Source of the DNA: Aestuariibaculum lutulentum
GTDB lineage: Bacteria; Bacteroidota; Bacteroidia; Flavobacteriales; Flavobacteriaceae
DNA: 64,000 bases
Assembly (NCBI RefSeq): GCF_032926325.1
Contig: NZ_CP136709.1
Coordinates: 1,277,501-1,341,500 of the forward strand
Direction of reading: 5' to 3'
The translations under genes and the position numbers were made by a program. The notes under the pieces were generated by a model, which was given only the letters and a program-made list of their open reading frames with translations, was not told the origin of the DNA and did not search any database. Positions 1 to 8,055 of the stretch are shown piece by piece. Every line of letters starts with the position of its first letter. Within the stretch, counting starts at the first letter, position 1.

Positions 1-663
1 TAAGCGATGCGATGGAATTCGACTTAAATTTTCTTCCCAATCGAAATAATCTCTGAATTTCTGCGCATTTTCATCGCCTTCTTTTGACTTCACCACTTTT
101 GTTGCAATCATGGCAAAACGCTCCATTTGATAACGGATATTATTCCGAACATCGGTACGTTCGTTAATCCATTCGGCAATAATATGGCGCGCGCCTTCTA
201 AAGCTTCATCAACCGAGTTAACCTCTCCTTTCACATATTTAAAAGCAATCGATTCAACATCGTTTGCATTCTGACTCATAATGATTTTCGCCAGCGGCTC
301 TAATCCGTTTTGACGTGCTTTTTCAGCTTTGGTCTTTCGACTTTTCTTAAACGGTAAGTATAAATCTTCCAGCGTTGTTAAATCCTGAGTGGATTCAATT
401 TTATTTTGAAGTTCAGGGGTTAAACTTCCCTGTTCTTCAATAGCTTTTAAAATCGCCGTTTTGCGTTTTTCTAAAGCTTCAAATTGTTCTTTATATTTTA
501 CAATATCTCCAATTTGAACCTCATCTAAATTCCCTGTACGCTCCTTTCGGTATCTCGATATAAATGGAATAGTACAATCTTCATTAAGTAAGTCTACCGT
601 GTTTTTTACTGAAGATTCTGGTAATTGAGTTTGTGAGGTGATATATTGAATTAGTGAAGTCAT
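1..663 (-). CDS. tex: Tex-family transcription accessory protein (5' part; runs off the left edge)
   Basis: The 221 codons present are the N-terminal part of Tex, a roughly 700-residue RNA-binding protein tied to transcription. Translation from the ATG at 661-663 begins MTSLIQYITSQTQLPESSVK, continues with the family motif IPFISRYRKERTGNLDEVQI and ends in IPSHRL, all typical of the Tex N-terminal region. The YqgF-like, helix-hairpin-helix and S1 domains would lie outside the window, so completeness cannot be judged. The gene is separated from the minus-strand OmpA-like gene to its right by a strong terminator, so it has its own promoter, probably within 664-685 or overlapping that terminator. 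Confidence 0.93.
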   Translation of the reverse strand, partial: MTSLIQYITSQTQLPESSVKNTVDLLNEDCTIPFISRYRKERTGNLDEVQIGDIVKYKEQFEALEKRKTAILKAIEEQGSLTPELQNKIESTQDLTTLEDLYLPFKKSRKTKAEKARQNGLEPLAKIIMSQNANDVESIAFKYVKGEVNSVDEALEGARHIIAEWINERTDVRNNIRYQMERFAMIATKVVKSKEGDENAQKFRDYFDWEENLSRIPSHRL

Positions 664-685
664 TACTGTGGGTTTATTGCAAAAA

Positions 686-722
686 AAATCTCGTTTTCAA
701 AGAAACATTGAAAACGAGATTT
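686..722 (-). terminator. Rho-independent terminator after the OmpA-like lipoprotein gene
   Basis: A perfect 15-bp stem (AAATCTCGTTTTCAA with its complement, 7-nt loop) is followed on the minus strand by eight T (plus-strand A run 681-688). It lies 22 nt after the OmpA-like stop codon and insulates tex. Confidence 0.85.
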
Positions 723-743
723 AAGCAAACATAAGTTTATATT

Positions 744-1448
744 TTATTCGCCAGCTTCTGCTTTAGCGTCTTGTATCATTTTATCATTTGGTACAATCGC
801 TACATTTACACGACGGTTTTTAGCACGACCTTCAGCAGTTGAATTATCTGCAATAGGTTGTTCTTCTCCAAACCAGTTTGTTGTTAATCGACCAGAAGAA
901 ATTCCGTTAGCTTTTAAATATGAAGTAACCGCATTGGCACGATTTTTAGAAAGAGTCATGTTATAATCGTCTGCACCAGCACTATCTGTATGCCCAACTA
1001 CCAAAATATTTGTATCCGGATACTCTTTAAACACACCTATAAGCTTGTTTAATGTTTCTTGAGAAGCCGCATTAATATTGTATTTAGCAGTATCGAAATA
1101 CACACCACTGGTTTCATCAAAGGTTACAACAATACCTTCGTCTACACGTTCTACCTGAGCTCCTGGAATTTCCTCTTCAATTTGTTGCGCCTGTTTATCC
1201 ATTTTGTTACCAATAAGCACACCGGCACCACCACCAACAACACCACCAATAACAGCACCAAGTTCACCATTACCACCTTTACCAACATTGTTACCAATAA
1301 TAGCTCCAAGAATAGCTCCTCCGGTTGCACCAAGAACACCGCCTTTTTGTGCATTATTAGCATTTTGGATAGACTTACAGCTAACTGCCGATACAACTAA
1401 CGCTATTGTTAGACTTAAAACTCCTATTTTGTTTATTAACTTTCTCAT
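744..1448 (-). CDS. OmpA-family lipoprotein with glycine zipper (YfiB/Pal-like)
   Basis: A 234-residue outer-membrane lipoprotein. The signal peptide ends in a lipobox SAVSC with the acylated cysteine at residue 24. Residues about 35-85 are a glycine-zipper segment (repeated GAxxGxxxG), which can pack in a membrane. Residues about 115-225 form an OmpA C-terminal peptidoglycan-binding domain, with the signatures GHTDSAG, LSKNRANAV and AEGRAKNRRV. The likely role is to tether the outer membrane to peptidoglycan; that is inferred from the family. It is followed by its own terminator. The lipocalin-like lipoprotein gene upstream lies 31 nt away on the same strand, so co-transcription is likely. 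Confidence 0.9.
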   Translation of the reverse strand: MRKLINKIGVLSLTIALVVSAVSCKSIQNANNAQKGGVLGATGGAILGAIIGNNVGKGGNGELGAVIGGVVGGGAGVLIGNKMDKQAQQIEEEIPGAQVERVDEGIVVTFDETSGVYFDTAKYNINAASQETLNKLIGVFKEYPDTNILVVGHTDSAGADDYNMTLSKNRANAVTSYLKANGISSGRLTTNWFGEEQPIADNSTAEGRAKNRRVNVAIVPNDKMIQDAKAEAGE

Positions 1449-1479
1449 ATTAATAGTTCTTTTTTAAGATTTTTAATAA

Positions 1480-1950
1480 TTATAGTTTACTGAAATTCAT
1501 CGAAATGGTAAACGGCTGATTATCGACAATTACCGTTTGTTGCCATTGCATTTGTGTATCTGACAACGATGTTAAACTCAATCTAAAACCCTTATTAGTT
1601 TCCGATTTACCTTTTTCATCGGTTGGCTTTAATAAAAAGTCGTAAAGACCGGTTGCCTTATCCACTTCATCAATGGTGAAAATAAAATGACGATCTCCAG
1701 TTTCACAAGCATACTTTTCAATAGTATAAATCCCTGTGTTATTATTCGGGACAAACTGCCAGGTACTACCCTCAAAGCATGATTTTTCAGCGTCATTTAA
1801 CAAAGTCACATCATATTTTCCGGCTTTACTATAAGTTATAGTACTTAAATTCCAGTTTCCTTTGATTACTTTTTGAGATACTCTTACGGTTTTCGAACCG
1901 CCACAGGCCATCATTGTTACGGCCACAAACAATAAAATTAAACGTTTCAT
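1480..1950 (-). CDS. Small lipocalin-like lipoprotein
   Basis: A 156-residue lipoprotein when started at the ATG at 1950. A longer frame would need a GTG at 1977 and would put nine extra residues before a clean signal peptide. The lipobox is TMMAC with the cysteine at residue 16. The mature part (VIKGNWNLSTITYS, then SCFEGSTWQF and an alternating beta pattern) matches the lipocalin-like domain common in Flavobacteriia. The ligand is unknown. It is probably co-transcribed with the OmpA-like lipoprotein downstream. The two remaining cysteines (in SCFEG and KYACETG) could form a periplasmic disulfide. Confidence 0.78.
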   Translation of the reverse strand: MKRLILLFVAVTMMACGGSKTVRVSQKVIKGNWNLSTITYSKAGKYDVTLLNDAEKSCFEGSTWQFVPNNNTGIYTIEKYACETGDRHFIFTIDEVDKATGLYDFLLKPTDEKGKSETNKGFRLSLTSLSDTQMQWQQTVIVDNQPFTISMNFSKL

Positions 1951-2110
1951 AGATTTTTTTAAATTAATTAATAGCACACACTAATATACGAAAGGTTAAT
2001 GGTTATAGATTATATTCTGAGAAAAATAACTTCTGAAAACCCCATATAAAACTGCATGTTTGCCTTTTTAGACACAAAAAAATTGACTTTGTAACATCTA
2101 TAAAACAAAA

Positions 2111-2144
2111 AAAACAGATAACTCAAAATGAATCATCTGTTTTT
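2111..2144 (-). terminator. Rho-independent terminator of the small Cys-rich gene
   Basis: The stem AAAACAGAT/ATCTGTTTT has a 15-nt loop and an A-rich plus-strand flank (T tract on the minus strand). It starts 34 nt after the stop of the small Cys-rich ORF and supports that ORF as a transcription unit. Confidence 0.7.
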
Positions 2145-2178
2145 CAAATATGTATGAATAAAAAATTGTTCCTAATAT

Positions 2179-2349
2179 TTAGGCTACCTTCTTAAGCAAA
2201 TCGAAACAAGGGCATTTTTTACAACGCTTATTCTCTCCTTTTTTAAATTTTTTACAGCAGCTAGTCTTCACTTTTTCAGGAAGGACAATGCCTGCTGCTT
2301 CTAACTTCTTAAGCTTTTTTATGGCTTTTTCTTTCTTCTTTTTACCCAA
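2179..2349 (-). CDS. Small Cys/Lys-rich protein with non-ATG start
   Basis: A 56-residue ORF with no ATG. Translated from TTG at 2347-2349 it reads MGKKKKEKAI, a Lys-rich helix, then SCCKKF and KRCKKCPCFDLLKKVA at the C-terminus. An in-frame ATT at 2359-2361 would give MNRLLGKKKK and is an alternative start. Support for a real gene: a -7 element TATATTTG on the minus strand at 2379-2386, a terminator 34 nt after the stop, and five cysteines clustered in the last 27 residues, which suggests metal binding. Function is unknown. It is strongly basic, so a nucleic-acid or ribosome-associated role is possible but is only a guess. Confidence 0.6.
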   Translation of the reverse strand: MGKKKKEKAIKKLKKLEAAGIVLPEKVKTSCCKKFKKGENKRCKKCPCFDLLKKVA

Positions 2350-2378
2350 GAGTCTATTAATAAATGAATTACCTCAGG

Positions 2379-2386
2379 CAAATATA
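2379..2386 (-). promoter_or_regulatory. -7 promoter element for the small Cys-rich gene
   Basis: TATATTTG on the minus strand matches the Bacteroidota consensus TAnnTTTG and lies 29 nt before the TTG start. No clear -33 TTG was found at the usual distance. Confidence 0.5.
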
Positions 2387-2516
2387 TTTATTTTTATTAA
2401 ATCTAAATAAGTTAAAATGTTAAAAATTACATTTTAATTTCACCCTTATTATAACTGTAATAATTCACAACCAAAACTGAAATCTAATTCAGTATTTTCA
2501 TATCTAAAAACAAAAA

Positions 2517-2547
2517 AAAGAGCCATTTACATAGTATATGGCTCTTT
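2517..2547 (-). terminator. Rho-independent terminator of metG
   Basis: The stem AAAGAGCCAT/ATGGCTCTTT has T-rich flanks on both strands and sits 22 nt downstream of the metG stop codon. Confidence 0.8.
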
Positions 2548-2568
2548 CTTTTTATTTATTTGGAAGTT

Positions 2569-4623
2569 CTAACTAATCTGTAATCCGTTAGCAACATTAG
2601 AATCGTCTGGATTAACAAAAACCAGTTTTCCTTCAGCATTCTCAGTCATTAAAATCATCCCTTCACTTTCCACACCACGTAACGCTCTTGGTGCCAAGTT
2701 GACTAAAACCGTTACTTTTTTTCCAACCACTTCTTCTGGTGTAAAGCTTTCTGCAATACCAGAAACTATAGTTCTTGTATCGATTCCTGTATCAACCTTC
2801 AACACTAATAATTTCTTCGCTTTAGGCATTTTTTCGGCTTCAATAATCGTTCCTACACGAATATCAAGCTTCGTAAAATCATCAAACGTAATGGTATCTT
2901 TTTGCGGCTCTACCGCTTTATTGGCGGCTTCATTAGCCTTTTTACTTGCTTCCAATTTATCTAATTGAAATTGAATGGTTTCATCTTCAATCTTAGCAAA
3001 TAACAACTCCGATTGACCTATTTGATGACCTACAGGAAGCAACACGTCCTTAACAGAAACTTCATCCCAGCTATTTGCATTTTCATTTAATGCTAAAATA
3101 CCTTTTAATTTATCTGATGTAAATGGTAAAAATGGTTCACTCAAGGTTGCTAAAGCCGAAGCAATCTGTAAGGCTACATACATAATAGTTTGTGTACGTG
3201 CTTCATCTTCTTTAACCACTTTCCAAGGCTCCTCATCTGCTAAATACTTATTTCCTAAACGTGCCAGATTCATTAACTCCTGTTGTGCTTCTCTAAAACG
3301 GTAACGCTCTACAGAACTTGCAATCACGTTTGGATAGGCTTTAACTGCCGCTAAAGTTTCTTCATCTACTTGAGATAATGTACTTGGTGCTGGAACAAAG
3401 CCGTTATAGTATTTGTTTGTTAAAACAACCACACGGTTAATGAAGTTACCAAAAATGGCAACTAACTCGTTATTGTTACGTGCCTGGAAATCTTTCCATG
3501 TAAAATCGTTGTCTTTAGTTTCCGGAGCATTGGCTGTTAGTGCATAGCGTAAAACATCCTGCTGACCTGGGAATTCCTTTAAATAGTCTGGTAACCAAAC
3601 TGCCCAGTTTTTAGACGTTGATAACTTATTCCCTTCTAAATTTAAGAATTCGTTAGCCGGTACATTGTCTGGTAAAATATAGCTGCCCTCTGCTTGTAAC
3701 ATGGCCGGAAAAATAATACAGTGGAATACAATATTATCTTTACCAATAAAGTGTACCAACTTGGTATCTTCATCTTTCCAGTAAGGCTCCCAGTCTTTCC
3801 CTTCACGTTCTGCCCATTCTTTTGTTGATGAAATATATCCGATAGGCGCATCGAACCATACGTAAAGTACTTTTCCTTCACCACCTTCAACTGGAACCGG
3901 AATTCCCCAATCTAAATCGCGGGTTACGGCACGCGGACGTAAACCATCGTCAATCCAGGATTTTACTTGTCCGTAAACATTCGGTTTCCAGTCTTTTTTA
4001 TGTCCTTCTAAAATCCACTCTTTTAAGAAAGCTTCGTGCTTATCTAATGGTAAAAACCAGTGTTTGGTTTGCTTTAATGTTGGCACATTTCCTGTTAAAG
4101 CCGACTTCGGATTAATTAAATCGGTCGCATTTAAACTGGTTCCGCACTTTTCACATTGGTCACCGTAAGCTTCTTCATTACCACATTTCGGGCAAGTACC
4201 TGTAACAAAACGATCGGCTAAAAACTGATTCGCTTTTTCGTCATATAATTGTTCAGTAGTTTCTTCAATAAACTCCCCTTTATCGTAAAGTGTTTTAAAG
4301 AATTCTGAAGCTGTTTCATGGTGAATTGGCGCCGATGTACGCGAATAATTATCAAACGAAATACCAAATTCCTCAAAAGACTGCTTAATAATAGCGTGGT
4401 ACTTATCTACAATATCCTGAGGTGTTACGCCTTCATTTTTAGCTTTTATGGTAATCGGCACACCGTGCTCGTCACTTCCACCAATAAAAACCACATCGTT
4501 TCCTGTTAATCGTAAATAGCGCGCATAAATATCGGCTGGTACATAAACCCCTGCTAAATGCCCAATATGAATAGGCCCGTTAGTATACGGTAACGCCGAG
4601 GTAATTGTATATCTTTTTGACAT
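2569..4623 (-). CDS. metG: Methionyl-tRNA synthetase with C-terminal tRNA-binding domain
   Basis: A 684-residue enzyme that charges tRNA-Met. The HIGH motif is at residues 19-22 (GPIHIGHL). A zinc knuckle of CPKCG plus CEKCG lies near residues 145-165. The KMSKS loop appears as KLSTSKNW. Residues about 580-684 form the Trbp111/EMAP-like OB-fold (FTKLDIRVGTIIEAEKMPKA) that strengthens tRNA binding or dimerisation. The start is chosen at 4623: an upstream in-frame ATG at 4671 lies before a good -7 element (TACTTTTG, minus strand, 4647-4654) and so would not be transcribed from it. Monocistronic, with its own terminator. Confidence 0.96.
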   Translation of the reverse strand: MSKRYTITSALPYTNGPIHIGHLAGVYVPADIYARYLRLTGNDVVFIGGSDEHGVPITIKAKNEGVTPQDIVDKYHAIIKQSFEEFGISFDNYSRTSAPIHHETASEFFKTLYDKGEFIEETTEQLYDEKANQFLADRFVTGTCPKCGNEEAYGDQCEKCGTSLNATDLINPKSALTGNVPTLKQTKHWFLPLDKHEAFLKEWILEGHKKDWKPNVYGQVKSWIDDGLRPRAVTRDLDWGIPVPVEGGEGKVLYVWFDAPIGYISSTKEWAEREGKDWEPYWKDEDTKLVHFIGKDNIVFHCIIFPAMLQAEGSYILPDNVPANEFLNLEGNKLSTSKNWAVWLPDYLKEFPGQQDVLRYALTANAPETKDNDFTWKDFQARNNNELVAIFGNFINRVVVLTNKYYNGFVPAPSTLSQVDEETLAAVKAYPNVIASSVERYRFREAQQELMNLARLGNKYLADEEPWKVVKEDEARTQTIMYVALQIASALATLSEPFLPFTSDKLKGILALNENANSWDEVSVKDVLLPVGHQIGQSELLFAKIEDETIQFQLDKLEASKKANEAANKAVEPQKDTITFDDFTKLDIRVGTIIEAEKMPKAKKLLVLKVDTGIDTRTIVSGIAESFTPEEVVGKKVTVLVNLAPRALRGVESEGMILMTENAEGKLVFVNPDDSNVANGLQIS

Positions 4624-4754
4624 TGTTATTTCTTTTTTTGAAGCCACAAAAGTACATATTTTACTCGACATTTAAGACTTAAAAATACTCTGCCGTAAGC
4701 ACTAAAAACAATATACTACTCTGTTCAAAGCTCCCAAGGTTCATTGAAGGTTTC

Positions 4755-4788
4755 TTTGTTATGAATTTGGAAAAAAAATGTACATTTA
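4755..4788 (+). promoter_or_regulatory. Promoter of the LD-carboxypeptidase gene (probably leaderless mRNA)
   Basis: A -33 TTTG (4755-4758) is separated by 22 bp from TACATTTA (4781-4788). The ATG at 4793 begins 4 nt after the -7 element, so the mRNA probably starts at or next to the start codon. This rules out the in-frame ATG at 4778, which overlaps the promoter. Confidence 0.6.
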
Positions 4789-4792
4789 CCTT

Positions 4793-5812
4793 ATGTCAAA
4801 AATCTCATTACTTAGCCTAACATTTATAGCCATTTTTTTCTTCGGAAAATTGAACGCTACTGCTCAGAACATTTTAACAACTAATTCTAAAAAATTGACA
4901 CAGCCTCTATACTTAAAAGCTGGCGATACTGTAGCTATTGTAGCGCCTTCAGGTATTTTAATAAATCGAACCGATGAAATAGAAAAAGCAAAAACACTTC
5001 TTGCCAATTGGGGATTACACACCGTGGTAGGAAAACATGTGTTTAACCAGAATAATCATTTTGCAGGAACCGACGAGGAACGATGTGAAGATTTTCAATG
5101 GGCTATGGATGACAAAACCATTAGTGCTATCTGGTGTGCCCGAGGAGGGTACGGAGCTGTGAGAATTCTGGATAAATTAGATTTTACGAAATTTAAAAAC
5201 AACCCTAAGTGGCTCATTGGATATTCAGACATCACAGCATTACATAACTTAATGCAGGTTAAGGGTTATGAGAGCATACATGCCATGATGTGTACCAGTC
5301 TGCAAGATGACAACGAAACCATCGCTGAAACCATTGAAACTTTTCGAAAATCTATTTTTGGAGAACCTTTATCATACACTTTAGAAGGTTCAAATTACAA
5401 TCAGGAAGGGTCGGTAACAGCACCCGTTGTTGGTGGTAATTTAAGTTTATTGGCAAGTCTTTTAGGTTCAGACACTAGTATTGACACTTCAGGAAAAATT
5501 CTGTTTATCGAAGAAATTGGAGAATATAAATATCATATCGATCGCATGTTGCAAAGTTTAAAACGTGCCGGTTATTTCGACCATTGTGCCGGGGTACTTA
5601 TTGGCGATATGACGAAAGTAAAACGCAACACCACACCATGGGGATATTCAGTAGAACAACTTATTTTAGATGTGCTTAAAGATTATGATTTCCCAATCGC
5701 ATTCAATATGCCTGCTGGTCATGAAAGAGACAATCGTGCTCTTTATTTTGGTAAAAACGTTGAATTCATCGTTAAAAAACAACAATCAACCATAAAATTC
5801 ACCAATCCATAA
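4793..5812 (+). CDS. Muramoyltetrapeptide LD-carboxypeptidase (peptidase S66)
   Basis: A 339-residue S66 peptidase that removes terminal D-Ala from murein tetrapeptides during recycling. It carries an N-terminal hydrophobic signal or anchor (residues about 3-25, ending in ATAQ), unlike the cytoplasmic LdcA of E. coli, so it probably acts in the periplasm. The Ser-Glu-His triad is visible as IGYSDITALH (Ser), FIEEIGEYKYHIDRM (Glu) and MPAGHERDN (His). The GARGGYG-like segment appears as WCARGGYGAVR. The start at 4793 is set by the promoter position. The small secreted protein gene downstream, 50 nt away, may be co-transcribed. Confidence 0.92.
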   Translation: MSKISLLSLTFIAIFFFGKLNATAQNILTTNSKKLTQPLYLKAGDTVAIVAPSGILINRTDEIEKAKTLLANWGLHTVVGKHVFNQNNHFAGTDEERCEDFQWAMDDKTISAIWCARGGYGAVRILDKLDFTKFKNNPKWLIGYSDITALHNLMQVKGYESIHAMMCTSLQDDNETIAETIETFRKSIFGEPLSYTLEGSNYNQEGSVTAPVVGGNLSLLASLLGSDTSIDTSGKILFIEEIGEYKYHIDRMLQSLKRAGYFDHCAGVLIGDMTKVKRNTTPWGYSVEQLILDVLKDYDFPIAFNMPAGHERDNRALYFGKNVEFIVKKQQSTIKFTNP

Positions 5813-5862
5813 ATCATGTAATACCTTAGTAGAAAGCAATTTATAACCCTAAAATGTTTTCT

Positions 5863-6099
5863 ATGAAAAAAATTTTACTTTTTACAGGAATGCTTTTACT
5901 TACTGCTAATGTAAAGGCTGTTGAATTAAATTTGAACCTTAACAATCCTGATGTACGCCAATGCTTAATTGATTCAGCAAGCAAAGATGGATGGGAATTA
6001 AAAGCAAAATATCTAGATGACAACGACAAAGTTGTTTTAGTGTTTAAAAAGGAAGGACAGGTTGTTGAGTATACCGGTAATCAAAAACTGGAATACTAA
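5863..6099 (+). CDS. Small secreted protein, unknown function
   Basis: A 78-residue ORF starting MKKILLFTGMLLLTANVKA, a clear signal peptide without a lipobox, then VELNLNLNNPDVRQCLIDSA and a beta-rich tail ending KLEY. One cysteine remains in the mature protein. An in-frame ATG nine bases upstream (5854) is an alternative start. The domain is not recognised. It lies 50 nt after the LD-carboxypeptidase gene on the same strand and before a convergent terminator. Confidence 0.6.
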   Translation: MKKILLFTGMLLLTANVKAVELNLNLNNPDVRQCLIDSASKDGWELKAKYLDDNDKVVLVFKKEGQVVEYTGNQKLEY

Positions 6100-6138
6100 A
6101 TATGCAGCGAAAATTCATTCTTAAAAAAAGAACCATTT

Positions 6139-6176
6139 AAAAACCAATTATACCCTTAGGCATAATTGGTTTTTTA
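6139..6176. terminator. Bidirectional terminator between convergent genes
   Basis: The stem AAAACCAATTAT/ATAATTGGTTTT has T runs on both strands. It separates the small secreted protein gene (plus) from the TerB/DnaJ gene (minus). Confidence 0.8.
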
Positions 6177-6179
6177 GTT

Positions 6180-6926
6180 TTAAATAAACCCGCGCTCCTT
6201 TTGCAACTGCTCATAAGCCTGTTGCACTTGACGGAACTTTTCTTCCGCTCCTTTTTGATGTTCTTCACCCAAGTGAATAACACGGTCTGGATGATATTTC
6301 TTAGCCATTTTGCGATAGGCCTTTTTGATATCGTCGTTAGTTGCAGACTTATCAATCTCCAGAATTTTATAAGCATTATCAGCCGATTCATAAAACATGG
6401 CTTTGATACTCTCAAAATCGTAATGGCTAATTCCGAGGTATCCTGCCATGGTTTGAATTACAGACACTTCACTTTCAGTCACTACCCCATCGGCTTTAGC
6501 CACACCAAACAAGAAATGAATCAATTGTAAACGCGACGGATGCTGCATCATTTGTCTGATTTGCATACATACCTGTCTTGTAGAAATATTCTTTTGCTTA
6601 CTAATCTCTTTAAACAATCGAAAAGACTGATTCGCTCGCTCCTTTCCATACATATTGGAAAAATGCGCACGCACATAATCCAATTCACGCTGATCTTGTT
6701 TTCCATCAGCTTTAATAACTATCGATGCTAATATTAAGAGGCTAACCTCGAAATCTCCCGGCTGCGTTACAGGCCTTTGTCTGTTTCGTTGTTGTGTATC
6801 GTAATTGGTTTCTGAACCATTACCCATCGAGTCAACTATGCCTCCCAATGCCAATCCTATAATTGCCCCTATGGGTCCCCCAAACGACCATCCTAAGGCC
6901 GCCCCTATCCATTTTGAAAAATTCAT
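6180..6926 (-). CDS. TerB / DnaJ-domain co-chaperone (DjlA-like)
   Basis: A 248-residue protein with three parts: an N-terminal glycine-rich hydrophobic segment (residues about 3-32, GGPIGAIIGLALGG) that may associate with membrane; a central TerB-like helical domain (residues about 50-165); and a C-terminal J domain with the HPD motif (KKYHPDRVIHLG) that should stimulate DnaK ATPase. The order TM-TerB-J is that of DjlA. The start is the ATG at 6926; a longer frame begins with TTG at 6962. The last codons lie next to the terminator. Confidence 0.88.
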   Translation of the reverse strand: MNFSKWIGAALGWSFGGPIGAIIGLALGGIVDSMGNGSETNYDTQQRNRQRPVTQPGDFEVSLLILASIVIKADGKQDQRELDYVRAHFSNMYGKERANQSFRLFKEISKQKNISTRQVCMQIRQMMQHPSRLQLIHFLFGVAKADGVVTESEVSVIQTMAGYLGISHYDFESIKAMFYESADNAYKILEIDKSATNDDIKKAYRKMAKKYHPDRVIHLGEEHQKGAEEKFRQVQQAYEQLQKERGFI

Positions 6927-7088
6927 GTAAGTATAAATATGGTTTAACGTCAAACCTACCAACTGTTTCTGTTTTTTATCAGAAAATCGCTAAAGCAGGC
7001 ATCACTCACTGTTTTATTGATTATAAAAAAATGAGTGTAAATATAATATTTGTTAGTAGATTGAAAGTGCTAATTGTTACACAATTGG

Positions 7089-7096
7089 TATCTTTG
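7089..7096 (+). promoter_or_regulatory. -7 element of the bacilliredoxin gene
   Basis: TATCTTTG is a full match to TAnnTTTG, 34 nt before the start codon. A TTG at 7061-7063 is a possible -33, at a rather long 25-bp spacing. Confidence 0.55.
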
Positions 7097-7130
7097 CAAT
7101 CTCAATTTGTTAATTTTTAAAAATTAAAAT

Positions 7131-7541
7131 ATGTATCCAGCAGAATTAGTAAAACCAATGCGTGAAGATTTAACAAAAGTTGGTTTTGAAGAATTACATA
7201 CTCCTGAGGCTGTAGATGCTGCCTTAGCAAAAGAAGGAACTACACTTGTAGTAGTAAATTCTGTTTGTGGTTGTGCGGCTGCAAATGCGCGTCCAGGTGC
7301 TAGATTAAGTTTGCAAAACGCTAAAAAACCAGATCATATCGTTACTGTTTTCGCAGGTGTTGATAAAGAAGCGGTTGCTCAGGCAAGACAACACATGGTA
7401 CCATTCCCTCCAAGCTCTCCTAGTATGGCTTTATTTAAAGATGGTGAATTAGTACACATGTTAGAGCGTCACCACATTGAAGGTCGCCCGGCAGAATTAA
7501 TTGCAGAAAACCTTGTTGATGCTTACAACGAGTACTGCTAA
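7131..7541 (+). CDS. Bacilliredoxin, BrxA/BrxB (YphP/YqiW) family
   Basis: A 136-residue thioredoxin-fold protein with the family's CGC active site (VVVNSVCGCAAANARPGARL, Cys near residues 46 and 48) and the cis-Pro-like loop PPSSPSMALFKDGE. In Firmicutes the family reverses bacillithiol mixed disulfides. Whether this organism makes bacillithiol cannot be seen here, so the thiol partner is open. Length matches the family. Single gene with its own -7 element and terminator. Confidence 0.9.
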   Translation: MYPAELVKPMREDLTKVGFEELHTPEAVDAALAKEGTTLVVVNSVCGCAAANARPGARLSLQNAKKPDHIVTVFAGVDKEAVAQARQHMVPFPPSSPSMALFKDGELVHMLERHHIEGRPAELIAENLVDAYNEYC

Positions 7542-7561
7542 ATAAAACAAAATATTAGTTT

Positions 7562-7590
7562 AAAAAGCCGCGAATTATCGTGGCTTTTTT
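7562..7590 (+). terminator. Terminator of the bacilliredoxin gene
   Basis: The stem AAAAAGCCGCGA/TCGTGGCTTTTT has a 4-nt loop and a T6 tail, 21 nt after the stop codon. An ECF-type promoter begins 9 nt further on. Confidence 0.85.
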
Positions 7591-7598
7591 GTTTACAT

Positions 7599-7626
7599 AC
7601 GCAACCTTTCTTCATATATAGCATCT
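7599..7626 (+). promoter_or_regulatory. ECF-type promoter, copy A (ACGCAACC-N15-CATCT)
   Basis: ACGCAACC (7599-7606) and CATCT (7622-7626) are separated by exactly 15 nt, as at 47148-47175 and, on the minus strand, 45963-45990. It is unrelated to the housekeeping TAnnTTTG type. It precedes a small lipoprotein gene by 19 nt. Assignment to the ECF sigma encoded at 47.7 kb is inference. Confidence 0.7.
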
Positions 7627-7645
7627 ATAACCAAAATAACATGCT

Positions 7646-8029
7646 ATGAAACGTCTTTTTATATTCCTATTACCATTGGTTCTCATGTCTACAAAATGTG
7701 ATGATGAAGGCGTTTCATCTCAAGAAGACGACCAAAAGGCGTTAACCGAACTACAAACTAAAATAGAAACTTTAGCTGCAAGTTCAGAATGTAACGAAAC
7801 CACAACTTGCAAGTATATTGCTTTTGGAAGCAAACCTTGTGGTGGTCCATGGAGTTATCTTATATATTCAACTTCAATTGATGTTGAAGCCTTGGAAACT
7901 CTAGTATATGAATACAATGAAAAGCAAGCCGACTACAATAAAAAGTGGGGTACTTTTTCAGATTGTATGTTTGTTTCGCCTCCTAAAGAAGTTACCTGCG
8001 AAAATAACACCTGTATCGCTATTTATTAA
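7646..8029 (+). CDS. Small Cys-rich lipoprotein, candidate ECF regulon member
   Basis: A 127-residue ORF. The signal peptide MKRLFIFLLPLVLMSTKC is followed directly by acidic residues DDEG, so the protein is probably surface- or periplasm-facing and lipidated. The mature part carries six cysteines (SECNETTTCKY, SKPCGGPW, SDCMF, TCENNTCIA) that could form three disulfides. Function is not recognised. The gene starts 19 nt after ECF-type promoter copy A, the same motif that precedes the lipoprotein / ECF sigma operon at 47 kb, so envelope-stress control is suspected. Confidence 0.7.
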   Translation: MKRLFIFLLPLVLMSTKCDDEGVSSQEDDQKALTELQTKIETLAASSECNETTTCKYIAFGSKPCGGPWSYLIYSTSIDVEALETLVYEYNEKQADYNKKWGTFSDCMFVSPPKEVTCENNTCIAIY

Positions 8030-8043
8030 GCGCAGTTTTTACT

Positions 8044-8051
8044 TATTTTTG
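8044..8051 (+). promoter_or_regulatory. -7 element of plsC copy 1 (probably leaderless mRNA)
   Basis: TATTTTTG ends 4 nt before the ATG at 8056, so transcription should start at or beside the start codon. Confidence 0.5.
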
Positions 8052-8055
8052 CGGC

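Noticed and set aside
1059..1467. Open frames on the plus strand, rich in Pro/Thr, opposite the OmpA-like lipoprotein gene
   Set aside because: They are antisense shadows of the glycine-zipper region; the minus-strand product has a lipobox and a full OmpA domain.
4624..4671. Sixteen-residue N-terminal extension of metG
   Set aside because: The upstream ATG lies before the -7 element TACTTTTG and would not be part of the mRNA; MSKRYTITSALPY is the usual start.
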